Shown here: piece after piece, positions 55,516 through 63,637 of the stretch
How the letters are laid out: every line of letters begins with the position of its first letter
Position numbering within the stretch: position 1 is the first letter of the stretch
Assembly (NCBI RefSeq): GCF_900166595.1
Contig: NZ_LT745763.1
Span: 223,430 to 287,429 of the forward strand
Length of the DNA: 64,000 nucleotides
Origin: Virgibacillus dokdonensis
GTDB taxonomy: Bacteria; Bacillota; Bacilli; Bacillales; Amphibacillaceae
Direction of reading: 5' to 3'
Program-made: the position numbers and the translations under genes
Notes under the pieces: generated by a model
Seen by the model: only the letters and a program-made list of their open reading frames with translations
Told to the model about the DNA's origin: nothing
The model's database searches: none

Positions 55516-55817
55516 GAGGGTTGGGAGAAATCATTAAGTTTTAGCTCTAATAACCAACGATCTATTATTATCAGTTATGGCTTATAAATTGAAAAATTGA
55601 TAAGTAGTTTGTTAAGCATTCGTAATGTATATGTTGAAATTATGTATTCAATTATTTAAAGGTTGCTATTTTTAATAGTAATATGCATAGCAGGTCGCGA
55701 GAGTGTAAAATATTTTGTGTAAATAGAAATACCAATTAAACATGTTCATAGAAAAAGGAAGACCCTTTTTGTAGAATAAAGTTAGCACACAAAATTCACA
55801 GAAAAGAGGTCTTCCCT

Positions 55818-56985
55818 ATGAACCATCTTACTACAGATTTAATTGAAGCACTAGCAAAAAAACAAGATATTGAACAAGTTTTTCGTCGTCATTTAGAAGA
55901 AGCTATTAACCAACTACTAAAACATGAATTAACTGTATTCCTGGATTACGAACCGTATGAACGCAAAGGAGTTCATTCAGGTAACTCTCGTAATAGATTT
56001 TATGACCGTACTTTTAAGACGGAGTACGGTGAGCTACAACTTCGTATACCAAGGGATAGGAACTGCGAATTTCAACAACAAACAGTGGCTCCATATAAGC
56101 GTTCCAACGACACGCTGGAACAGTTTGTTATTTATCTTTATGAAAAGGGAATTACAACAGATGAAATCGCACATCTAATCGAACGAATGTACGGACATCA
56201 TTACACCAAACAGACCGTGTCTAACTTAACAAAATTGGTAGCAGAAGATGTACAAGCATTTCATGAACGTAAATTAGAAAAGCGTTACGCATGCATTTAC
56301 TTAGATGCTACTCAAATCCCTATTCGTCGTAACACTGTAGAGAAAGAGTCTGTATATATTGCAATTGGGATCACGGAAGACGGCATAAAAGAAGTATTAG
56401 ATTTTACTATTGCACCAACAGAATCCGCACATATATGGGAAGAATTGATGCAGGAACTATATCAGCGCGGTGTTGAAGACGTTCTACTCTTCGTCTCAGA
56501 CGGTTTAACTGGCATGACAGATGCCATTCACCGTGTCTATCCCAAAGCAAAGCATCAGATGTGCTGTGTCCATGTTGCCCGTAATATTGCTAAGAAGGTT
56601 CGTGTCAAAAACCGTTCAGAGATACTTGGTGACTTTAAAACTGTTTATCATGCCATAGACAAAAAAGAAACCCTGCAAGCGTTAGAACAGTTTCAAAGCA
56701 AATGGGAAAAGACATATCCACGTGTCATTGACGCAGTTGTAAAAAATGAACAATTATTAATATTTTATGAGTTCCCTGCCTCTATTCAACGGAGTATCTA
56801 TTCGACAAATTTAATTGAAGCCTTCAATAAAGAAATAAGAGCAGTTTCCAAACGAGGAGGCTTTGGAACGTTTTCTTGTCACGCGATTTCTAGAGTATAA
56901 TCATAAATTCAGCATGCGCTGCCATCGAGGTTTTGATCAGGCAAAATCTGAATTAGTTGCCATGTTTGAAACTCTGGAGAATTGA
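55818..56985 (+). pseudogene. IS256-family transposase, frameshifted near the C-terminus
   Basis: The first 345 or so codons read as a mutator-type transposase: VHSGNSRNRFYDRTFKTEYG, YLYEKGITTDEIAHLIE, the DDE Asp in CIYLDATQIPIRR, LFVSDGLTGMTDAIHRVYPK, and the Glu in STNLIEAFNKEIR. After RAVSKRGG the frame is lost. The true ending, EEALERFLVTRFLEYNHKFS and on to FETLEN, continues in another frame to the stop at 56983-56985. A small deletion of the KEQFPN-type segment would explain it. The product is probably inactive. Confidence 0.85.
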
Positions 56986-57000
56986 CTTAGAACCCGCCAT

Positions 57001-57173
57001 CCTTGACCTTGTTTACGGTCGTGGTGTATATCTGCGGCGGATGCAGAAAATATAAAACATAAGGGCTCCACCCGCTTTTTTATGGTACCACGACCGTACT
57101 CTTCTATGCTCTCGCTGGCAGGGCCCCCTATACCCAACACAGCGAATCACAAAGAAGAGGCACAAGGTCAAGG
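57001..57173. repeat. Nested inverted repeats inside the IS256-type 3' extension
   Basis: Outer arms CCTTGACCTTGT (57001-57012) and ACAAGGTCAAGG (57162-57173) are perfect. Inner arms TACGGTCGTGGT (57014-57025) and ACCACGACCGTA (57087-57098) are perfect too. The segment is more GC-rich than its flanks and has no open frame. Confidence 0.75.
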
Positions 57174-57316
57174 ACAAGCAGCTAACGCTGTGGCTATAGA
57201 GACTTTCTGATTATGTATTCAGAGCTAACATCTACAAAAGGGGATTTACACAAAATTATTGGTACACCCTACTTTGGTCATATATCATGATTGGTTCCCA
57301 TTTATAAAACATTATT

Positions 57317-57877
57317 CTAACTATTAACTAAATCAGAGTTTTCTTGCTCTCTCAGATAATACATTAATTGGTTTGGAGATGGTAAAGCGGCCTCTGACAA
57401 TACTGTGTCACCTGATGATGCCTCAAATCCCGAAGCATATGTGTTTATAAACACATGGCCATCCTCTTTTAGGCTATTTACATTTCGTTGGGTACTTTTG
57501 TTTTCCCACATTGTCTGATTCATACTTGGCCCTATAAAAATGGGTTTACTATAATTCAACACACATAAGGAAAGCAAATCATCAGCTACTCCATTCGCCA
57601 TCTTTGATAAGAAATTTGCGGAAGCTGGAAGGATTACTAAATGGTCAGCATCCTTAACTAAATTAACGTGAGGTACTTTGTTTGAACTTAAATCAAACGC
57701 ATCTGTATAAACCCCATCTGCCAGTGGTCTGAGTCCATTTGGATTGAGAAAATTAGATGCAGATTTAGTTAGCACAACCTCTACACGATATAAACTTAGA
57801 AGTTCATAAATATAATTAGTTACATTTATAGCTGCTATGCTTCCAGTGATACCGAATACAATTTTTTTATCCTTCAT
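57317..57877 (-). CDS. EpiD-like flavoprotein, candidate peptidyl-cysteine decarboxylase (HFCD)
   Basis: A 186-residue homo-oligomeric flavin-containing Cys decarboxylase. The FMN loop is FGITGSIAA, the catalytic His is in KVPHVNLVKDADHLV (His70), then PASANFLSKMANGVADDLL and the substrate-clamp block GPSMNQTMW. EpiD/MrsD enzymes oxidatively decarboxylate a C-terminal peptide cysteine; the other branch is phosphopantothenoylcysteine decarboxylase. The short length, lack of a synthetase domain and operon with a radical SAM protein and a peptide ending in Cys favour a peptide substrate. GAGGAGG lies 9 bases before the ATG, inside the radical SAM coding end, with an 11-base overlap. Confidence 0.85.
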   Translation of the reverse strand: MKDKKIVFGITGSIAAINVTNYIYELLSLYRVEVVLTKSASNFLNPNGLRPLADGVYTDAFDLSSNKVPHVNLVKDADHLVILPASANFLSKMANGVADDLLSLCVLNYSKPIFIGPSMNQTMWENKSTQRNVNSLKEDGHVFINTYASGFEASSGDTVLSEAALPSPNQLMYYLREQENSDLVNS

Positions 57878-59225
57878 AAACCAAATCCTCCTCAATAATG
57901 TCTAAATATCTTTTGATATTTCTTTTAACAGGAGGACAAGGAGTTTTATTTGCCTCAATTCTTTCTAATGGACAAGCATTGCCCTGGCATGATGGTCTAA
58001 AATAACAGCTTGTACATGCTGAATCCTCGTTTGCCCCTCCTGATAACCATAAAAACAGACGATCCTCGTAAATCTCCATCTCTCCGTCTTCGTAAATATT
58101 CCCGACATGATTTAATGGATTATTAAATGCAACTGTACACTTATAAACCATTCCATCAGAACCAATTACAAATGAGCCTGGAAGAGCAGCATAGCACTCG
58201 CTCCCTCCCGGTTGAAGGGTCTGTTTGTAGAAACTAAAGTCAAATCCTTTGTCTTGAGCGTGGGAATAAAAAGGAAATAATTCTTTCGTATCACAAAGGT
58301 GGATATCACCGCTCTGTTCCCCTTTTAGATTTTTAACCGAAACAAAGTGCATTTGAAACCTTTCATCTGCGGAAAATTCCTTACTTATGTAATCTATATA
58401 CTCGTACATGACAGGAAAGGTCCCTTCGCTAATATTTGAGCGAATCATAATTTGAAAATTATTTTCTTCGAACATATCTCTAATGTTCATCAAGTTCAGA
58501 ACAATCTTGTCAAAAGTTTTTTCTCCGTTTTTACCCACTCTAAATTGATCATGAGTTTCCTTCGTACCATCGAGTGTGATTTGATAACCTAGTACTTTAT
58601 ATCTTAGTAACTCGGTAAATACTTCTGTAGTTAAGTTATACCCATTCGTAGTAATACCAGCCATATATTCGACACCTTTACTATCGCAAATTTCAATTAA
58701 TTCTTTCGACAATTTTTGAATGACATTGAGTGATATTAAAGGCTCTCCACCAAACCATGAGACAACTAATGCTTCGTATTTATGAATGTTATTTTTCACA
58801 TAGTTAATTATCCCTGTTATGGTTTTCTCGTTCATTTCACTTTTTTCAAAGTCCTCATAGCAATACCCGCAACGAAAGTTGCAATCTTCATTCGGCATTA
58901 TGATTAAGTTTAGCGTTCTATCTTCCGATAAACTGCTAACCTTTTGTGCTGTGGCTTTTCTGAATTCATCTATATCACTATTAATCAAGAACTTTTTGTC
59001 CACCAAAAAATCAACCAAACGATTTGTTTCACTGTAACTAATTTCTTTAGATCTCAAAGTATGTAATAAATCATTGGTGTCCCTTCGTGTAAACTTAACT
59101 ATCCTACCAGTAAGACTATTATATAATTTAATGTTTTCCGTACCTCTTTGTATGACATTAAATCTTGATGGTTTCAATGTTAGGTTTTTAACTTTGTTTA
59201 TTTGCGTTGTATCCCTATGGAACAA
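57867..59225 (-). CDS. Radical SAM/SPASM peptide maturase
   Basis: A 452-residue enzyme. Residues 1-90 look like the N-terminal peptide-recognition region of SPASM maturases (LTLKPSRFNVIQRGTENIKL, YNSLTGRIVKF). The radical SAM cluster motif is CNFRCGYC (Cys115, 119, 122), followed by SWFGGEPLISL and AGITTNGYNL. SPASM cysteines include Cys344, 363, 404, 407, 413, 418 and 430, the last group in CTSCYFRPSCQGNACP. Such enzymes form thioether, C-C or similar crosslinks in RiPP precursors. The start is TTG at 59225 with GGGAGG 7 bases upstream. It is cotranscribed with the peptide and flavoprotein genes. Exact reaction unknown. Confidence 0.88.
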   Translation of the reverse strand: MFHRDTTQINKVKNLTLKPSRFNVIQRGTENIKLYNSLTGRIVKFTRRDTNDLLHTLRSKEISYSETNRLVDFLVDKKFLINSDIDEFRKATAQKVSSLSEDRTLNLIIMPNEDCNFRCGYCYEDFEKSEMNEKTITGIINYVKNNIHKYEALVVSWFGGEPLISLNVIQKLSKELIEICDSKGVEYMAGITTNGYNLTTEVFTELLRYKVLGYQITLDGTKETHDQFRVGKNGEKTFDKIVLNLMNIRDMFEENNFQIMIRSNISEGTFPVMYEYIDYISKEFSADERFQMHFVSVKNLKGEQSGDIHLCDTKELFPFYSHAQDKGFDFSFYKQTLQPGGSECYAALPGSFVIGSDGMVYKCTVAFNNPLNHVGNIYEDGEMEIYEDRLFLWLSGGANEDSACTSCYFRPSCQGNACPLERIEANKTPCPPVKRNIKRYLDIIEEDLVYEG

Positions 59226-59243
59226 TTAAAAGCCTCCCTTGTG

Positions 59244-59271
59244 GGATGACCATGTAAAAACACGGCCATCC
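59244..59271 (-). promoter_or_regulatory. Hairpin between the peptide gene and the radical SAM gene
   Basis: On the minus strand GGATGGCCGTG and CATGGTCATCC pair with two G-U wobbles around TTTTTA. No U-tract follows. It ends 13 bases from the radical SAM start codon and just before its ribosome site, so it may adjust mRNA stability or translation of the enzymes relative to the peptide. Confidence 0.5.
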
Positions 59272-59336
59272 ATTTACAATCATAAATTCATGTAAAATAC
59301 CTATTAAACTTGTCCTATCACACTTCAGGTTAAAAA

Positions 59337-59375
59337 TTAGCAAAAAACATTGATAATTTTTGGTGGTCGACTCAT
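59337..59375 (-). CDS. Candidate 12-residue RiPP precursor peptide MSRPPKIINVFC
   Basis: A tiny frame with ATG at 59373-59375 and TAA at 59337-59339 encodes MSRPPKIINVFC. GAGGTG lies 7 bases before the ATG, as good as any ribosome site in the window. An in-frame TGA two codons upstream fixes this start. A TTGACA-17-TATAAA promoter lies just upstream. The radical SAM gene starts 111 bases after the stop and the Cys-decarboxylase-type flavoprotein gene follows. The C-terminal Cys is what an EpiD-type enzyme needs. There is no separate leader region. An alternative reading is a regulatory leader peptide. Confidence 0.65.
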   Translation of the reverse strand: MSRPPKIINVFC

Positions 59376-59421
59376 ACTTATTCACCTCATATTCATTAAC
59401 AATTTTTTACCATTCAAATAA

Positions 59422-59450
59422 TTTATACATTAAAATAAGTTAAATGTCAA
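59422..59450 (-). promoter_or_regulatory. Consensus promoter of the peptide-radical SAM operon
   Basis: On the minus strand TTGACA (59445-59450) is followed by a 17-base spacer and TATAAA (59422-59427). Transcription should start near 59415, about 40 bases before the peptide gene. Confidence 0.75.
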
Positions 59451-59518
59451 TATAATTAGCAAATAAGCAAATATTTTTTAAAATAATTATTGACTTTTAT
59501 TCTAATTTGTTATTAAAT
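59446..59518. promoter_or_regulatory. Divergent promoter region with near-palindromic -35 elements
   Basis: GTCAATATAATTA (59446-59458) and TAATTATTGAC (59484-59494) are inverted relatives that contain the two opposing -35 boxes. The MFS side has TTGACT at 59490-59495 and a weaker TATTAAAT-like -10. The space between holds the direct repeat AGCAAATA/AGCAAATA. A regulator dimer could bind here and control both directions. Confidence 0.5.
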
Positions 59519-59561
59519 AATTTTAACGTTAAAAAAATTTAAATGGAGCTGGTGCTAAGTT

Positions 59562-60812
59562 ATGAAAACTCGAAATTTTATTTTATTGATATCGGGAAGG
59601 ATTGTCACCAATATAGGGGATAGTTTATATGCGGTAGCCTCAATGTGGTTGGTTTATGAACTGACAAAGAATAATTTTTTCACGGGCTTAGCGGGATTTC
59701 TGACTGCAGCACCTATTGCCCTACAATTTTTTATTGGTCCTATAATTGACCGAATAGAACACAGATCAATCTTAATTTATTCTCAAATGCTTCAGGCTGT
59801 TTTATTAGCAGTCATTCCACTCGCTTATTATTTTGATGTTCTATATGCGTGGATTGTATTAACAATTTGTCCTTTAGCCTCTATAATACAGCAATTTGTT
59901 TACCCTACTCATTTTTCAATTTTACCAAAGATTGTTGATAAAGACTCTTTAACAAAGGCGAATTCCTTTATGACCTCCACCTATCAATTATTAGATTTAA
60001 TTTTAATGGGAGTTTCAGGTGTTATAATCGCAATAATGGGTGCTGTGGCTGTTTACATGTTGGATGCTATAGCATTTCTTATAGCTATGACTTTATTTTA
60101 CTATCTCAAATTCCCTGGAACAAAAAATGTTAATGTGGAAGCCGAAAGTAAATTTTCTTTGAAAGAAGAATGGGATACCTACAAATTAGATTTAAAAGAG
60201 GGTTACTGGTTCATAAGGAGATCATTTATACCAAAATTTCTTTTAGCAGCAATAATAGCGAATTTCGTTATTGGTGGGGTCTCTGCAATTTTACCTGATT
60301 ATGCTGCAAATCGAGGTGGTAGTCATATATACGGTTGGTATTTAGGGGCTATGTCGGGTGGTCTTTTAGCCGGTTCCCTTTTAGCCAATGTTTTTAATAA
60401 GATTCCCTTAGGAAGAGTAACAATCATTAGCTTTTTTATTTCAGGGTTGAGTTGGATTTTTTCTGGGGTAACAAATATAACTATATTATCCATTCTTTTA
60501 TTTGGAATAAGCTACATTTCAATAGGTTTGACGAATGTGCTTTTCCTCTCCTCGTTGCAAAATATTTTACCAAGTGAGGTTTTAGGAAGAGTTTTTTCTT
60601 TCGTTGCTGGTGCAACAATGATTGCTTCTCCTTTAGGTTCACTAATTGGTGGTTCTATTGCCACTTTTACAGGAAGTTTTGTTGTGTTTATGTCTGGAAG
60701 TTTAGGAATATTATTTGTATCTTTATACTGGATAATAATTCCAAAATTGAGAAACTTACCGAGTCCCGCCGACTTTGGAGAGGATGGCACTCTAATGGCA
60801 AAGCAAAGTTGA
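59562..60812 (+). CDS. MFS exporter (DHA3-type)
   Basis: A 416-residue, twelve-helix major facilitator of the drug/macrolide efflux type. The opening FILLISGRIVTNIGDSLYAV, the early charged motif GPIIDRIEHRSILIYSQM, and GRVFSFVAGATMIASPLGSL in the C-terminal half are typical. It is transcribed divergently from the peptide operon over a shared promoter region, so it most likely exports the peptide product or gives self-protection (inference). The ribosome site (TGGAGCTGG) is moderate. Confidence 0.85.
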   Translation: MKTRNFILLISGRIVTNIGDSLYAVASMWLVYELTKNNFFTGLAGFLTAAPIALQFFIGPIIDRIEHRSILIYSQMLQAVLLAVIPLAYYFDVLYAWIVLTICPLASIIQQFVYPTHFSILPKIVDKDSLTKANSFMTSTYQLLDLILMGVSGVIIAIMGAVAVYMLDAIAFLIAMTLFYYLKFPGTKNVNVEAESKFSLKEEWDTYKLDLKEGYWFIRRSFIPKFLLAAIIANFVIGGVSAILPDYAANRGGSHIYGWYLGAMSGGLLAGSLLANVFNKIPLGRVTIISFFISGLSWIFSGVTNITILSILLFGISYISIGLTNVLFLSSLQNILPSEVLGRVFSFVAGATMIASPLGSLIGGSIATFTGSFVVFMSGSLGILFVSLYWIIIPKLRNLPSPADFGEDGTLMAKQS

Positions 60813-60857
60813 CGTAACTTGTCCTGCCATTAGAATAGAACGAGGGATGTTGTAACT

Positions 60858-61400
60858 TTACTGATCAAGATAACTCATAATTATATAGTTTACATTGTAT
60901 ATTTCATCTTTTTCAGAATGTTTTTTCTTTCTTGATACAATATCCCTAATTTTTTCATTTACCTCTCTCCATTCCTCTCTCGTTAATTGAACACTAACTA
61001 TGCTCGCTTCAGAAGAAACTATTTCATCAGTTTTATCTAAAAGATCAGATTCGATTCGAGAAATTGCCACATCAGAAAAGGCTTTTAATTGAAACAGTAT
61101 GTATTCCGAGTTTTGATTGGCGTTTTCATGTGAAAAGGTATACTCACCTAACATGCTTGCAGCCGCCTCAGCTAAATAATATTTTTGAGTTAAATTATTC
61201 ACTTTCTTTTCGTCGACAACTTTTATAAGCCCCAGTTCTTCTAACTGGTTTACATGATAATAAAGTTTTGATGGCTTTTCATTTAATAATGTAGCTATTT
61301 CTTTTACGGTCTTTTCTTTATCTTTGATTACTTGTAAGATTCGAGTTCTTTGATAATTGAACAATGATTTTGCAATTTTCGTTTCTTTATCAGTAGTCAT
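60858..61400 (-). CDS. Winged-helix regulator, ArsR-like
   Basis: A 180-residue protein. The N-terminal DNA-binding part reads LFNYQRTRILQVIKDKEKTV, KEIATLLNEKPSKLYYHVNQ and LEELGLIKVVDEKK, an ArsR/HTH_20-type winged helix. The C-terminal ~100 residues are helical (NANQNSEYILFQLKAFSDVA) and likely mediate dimerisation or ligand sensing. GAGGGAAT precedes the ATG. It converges on the MFS gene and probably controls the divergent promoter of the peptide operon. Confidence 0.82.
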   Translation of the reverse strand: MTTDKETKIAKSLFNYQRTRILQVIKDKEKTVKEIATLLNEKPSKLYYHVNQLEELGLIKVVDEKKVNNLTQKYYLAEAAASMLGEYTFSHENANQNSEYILFQLKAFSDVAISRIESDLLDKTDEIVSSEASIVSVQLTREEWREVNEKIRDIVSRKKKHSEKDEIYNVNYIIMSYLDQ

Positions 61401-61669
61401 CCAATATTCCCTCTTTCTATATCTTAATTAAATGTGGTAAAGAATTCTTTATTGTTTTAGACATTTAATGGTTCAGGGGTATCCCTAAACTATCAACAAA
61501 TTAATGAAAATTCAATCAGAGTTAATGTTTCCTGTGTACCATTATAACTCAAATATCAACGTTTGACATTTCCCAATAAAATTGATTAATTTAGTTTTTC
61601 ATAATCACTCTATTTGTTACAATTAGTAATTACACATAACTATAAACTTATTTTATCCTTCGGCCAATA
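61401..61669. other. Spacer between regulator and IS1182-type element, no gene
   Basis: The AT-rich stretch holds the regulator promoter on the minus strand. A TTGACA-like box at about 61565 on the plus strand has no clear gene. Nothing else was recognised. Confidence 0.4.
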
Positions 61670-61670
61670 A

Positions 61671-63536
61671 GGGGCTGTTGCACAATCAGGTAATTGATTG
61701 TGTAACAGCTTTTTTGTGTATACACAAAAAAACAGACCACAAAGGGTCTGCTCTCATGTATTATTAATTTATGACAAATAAAAGAATAATACAAACCCAG
61801 TATACGCAAACTGCAGCAAATTATCAATTATATTTACCGATGGATGTAGAAGAAATGATTCCTATGGATGATTCGGTCCGGCTCCACTGCCTCTTATGTG
61901 AAAGGATGGATTATAGAGAACTACTACAGGCATACGCTTCCAAAGGGAGAAAACCAGCAGTCGATTCAGTCATTCTATTTAAGGTCATTACCTACGCAGC
62001 CTCGCAAAAAATCTACTCTTCCCGAGGGATAGAAAAAGCATGTCGTCGGGATATCAATTTCCGTTGGCTTCTTCAAGGGTATGCAGCTCCTGATCATTCT
62101 ACTATCAGTCGTTTCAAGCAAAAATATCTGACCGATACGGTGATGGAACAGCTCTTCTTTCAACAAGTCGTGTGGCTTTATCAACAAGAAGCGATTACCG
62201 GTGAAACCATCTATATCGATGGCACCAAAATCGAAGCGTATGCCAATCGGTATTCTTTCGTATGGAAAAAGGCAATCACCAAACATGAAGCCAAGATGTA
62301 TACCAAATGGCAAGCCCTGCTGGAACAGATCAATACAACATACTGTCAGATTTTCACCAGTCCTTACGAGACCTTTTTAGAAGATTTGAAAAAAGTGCTT
62401 GTTTTCCTGGAGAAAGTAAAAGCGAAAGAAAACATCACGTTCGTTTATGGAAAGGGGAAAAGAAAAACGGTCCTTCAACGTTATCATGAACAAGTAAAGG
62501 AAATGCTTCAACGTAAAGAACACTACGATACTTCCAATCAGATTATGGGAGAGAAACGAAACAGTTATTCTAAAACAGACCATAATGCCACGTTTATGCG
62601 AATGAAAGATGATCCTATGAGGAATGGTCAACTCAAACCAGCTTATAATGTCCAAGCTGCCGTGGATGCGGAATTTATCGTTGGGATCAATGCGTTTTCC
62701 GATCGAAACGACACAACAACATTGATTCCAATGCTTCAATACGTAAAGGAACATCTTCCCTTTACCTATCGCAACATCGTCGCAGATTCTGGATATGAAA
62801 GCGAAGAAAATTACGTGTATTTAAAGAAGCAAAAACAGACGGCCTATATCAAGCCGCAAAATCATGAACGCAAGAAAAAAGCTTCTTTCAAAAAGGACAT
62901 CAGACACCGAGAAAACATGGCTTATGATAAAAGCACAGATACCTATACCTGTGCCAATAACCAGCAGCTGCATGCCATTAGAAACTACACGCGAACCTCG
63001 CAGACTGGCTATCAATCTAAGGTAACCGTCTACGAATGTGAAGATTGTACAGGTTGTCCGCTCAAAGAAAAATGTACAAAAGCGAAAGGGAATCGCCAAC
63101 TGCATGTAGCCAAGGAATTTCTGGCATACCGGGAAACAGCGCAAGAAAATATTCTAACAGAAACAGGCACACTGTACCGTATGAATCGTTCCATTCAAGT
63201 GGAAGGAACGTTCGGCGTACTGAAGGAAGATTATCATTTGAAGAAATTTCGTACGCGAGGAATAGGTAATGTACGAAACGAACTTTTAATCCTGGCATTT
63301 GGTTATAACCTCAATAAAATACATACGAAAATTCAAGCTAATCGCCTAAACCTCTATTATCATCCATTAAAGACAGCTTAAAAAAATAAAAATAGGCGAG
63401 GCTTATTTAAGTGCGTCAAAAACCGATTAAATTTCCCTTTATCACCATAAATAAAATAATGCATCTTAAAACGAGCAATCTCATATATAAAAAGGAGCTG
63501 TCAGCAAATGCATAATATGCATTTTGCGACAGCTCC
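61671..63536 (+). mobile_element. IS1182-family insertion sequence
   Basis: GGGGCTGTTGCA at the left end and the complement of GGAGCTGTCGCA at the right end form the terminal inverted repeats. Each end also folds on itself: GCTGTT...AACAGC plus TTTTTT on the left acts as a terminator against read-in, and GGAGCTGTC...GACAGCTCC on the right forms another hairpin. One intact transposase lies between. No clear target duplication was found. Confidence 0.88.
61771..63381 (+). CDS. IS1182-family transposase
   Basis: A 536-residue DDE transposase that appears intact. The N-terminal domain has LYLPMDVEEMIPMDDSVR and FKVITYAASQKIYSSRGIEK, and the core has the first Asp in ETIYIDGTKIEAYANRYSFV. NVQAAVDAEFIVG and NIVADSGYESEENYVYLKKQ carry the second Asp. 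The zinc-finger-like CEDCTGCPLKEKC and the C-terminal Glu region RSIQVEGTFGVLKEDYHLKK with FRTRG complete it. Residue pattern and length fit IS1182. Confidence 0.93.
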   Translation: MTNKRIIQTQYTQTAANYQLYLPMDVEEMIPMDDSVRLHCLLCERMDYRELLQAYASKGRKPAVDSVILFKVITYAASQKIYSSRGIEKACRRDINFRWLLQGYAAPDHSTISRFKQKYLTDTVMEQLFFQQVVWLYQQEAITGETIYIDGTKIEAYANRYSFVWKKAITKHEAKMYTKWQALLEQINTTYCQIFTSPYETFLEDLKKVLVFLEKVKAKENITFVYGKGKRKTVLQRYHEQVKEMLQRKEHYDTSNQIMGEKRNSYSKTDHNATFMRMKDDPMRNGQLKPAYNVQAAVDAEFIVGINAFSDRNDTTTLIPMLQYVKEHLPFTYRNIVADSGYESEENYVYLKKQKQTAYIKPQNHERKKKASFKKDIRHRENMAYDKSTDTYTCANNQQLHAIRNYTRTSQTGYQSKVTVYECEDCTGCPLKEKCTKAKGNRQLHVAKEFLAYRETAQENILTETGTLYRMNRSIQVEGTFGVLKEDYHLKKFRTRGIGNVRNELLILAFGYNLNKIHTKIQANRLNLYYHPLKTA

Positions 63537-63637
63537 TCTTCACAATTACTTCTAATTCTATACCCTCTCTTACACAAATACTTCTAAAGTGATGTTGTCT
63601 TCATCAAGTCACATCATTCAATTCTCCAATGTAATAT

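Larger units (their letters stand above)
55703..57267 (+). mobile_element. IS256-family element with a long 3' extension
   Basis: The left end carries GTGTAAAATATTTTGTGTAA and the right end the complement of GTGTACCAATAATTTTGTGT, giving an imperfect inverted repeat of roughly 25 bases. Between them lies one frameshifted transposase and about 280 non-coding bases with nested inverted repeats. No target duplication was found, so one end may have been rearranged. Boundaries are approximate. Confidence 0.65.

Noticed and set aside
59407-59430. A 7-codon frame MYKLFEW upstream of the 12-aa peptide on the minus strand
   Set aside because: It overlaps the -10 box of the promoter, so it would be upstream of or at the transcription start, and has no ribosome site.
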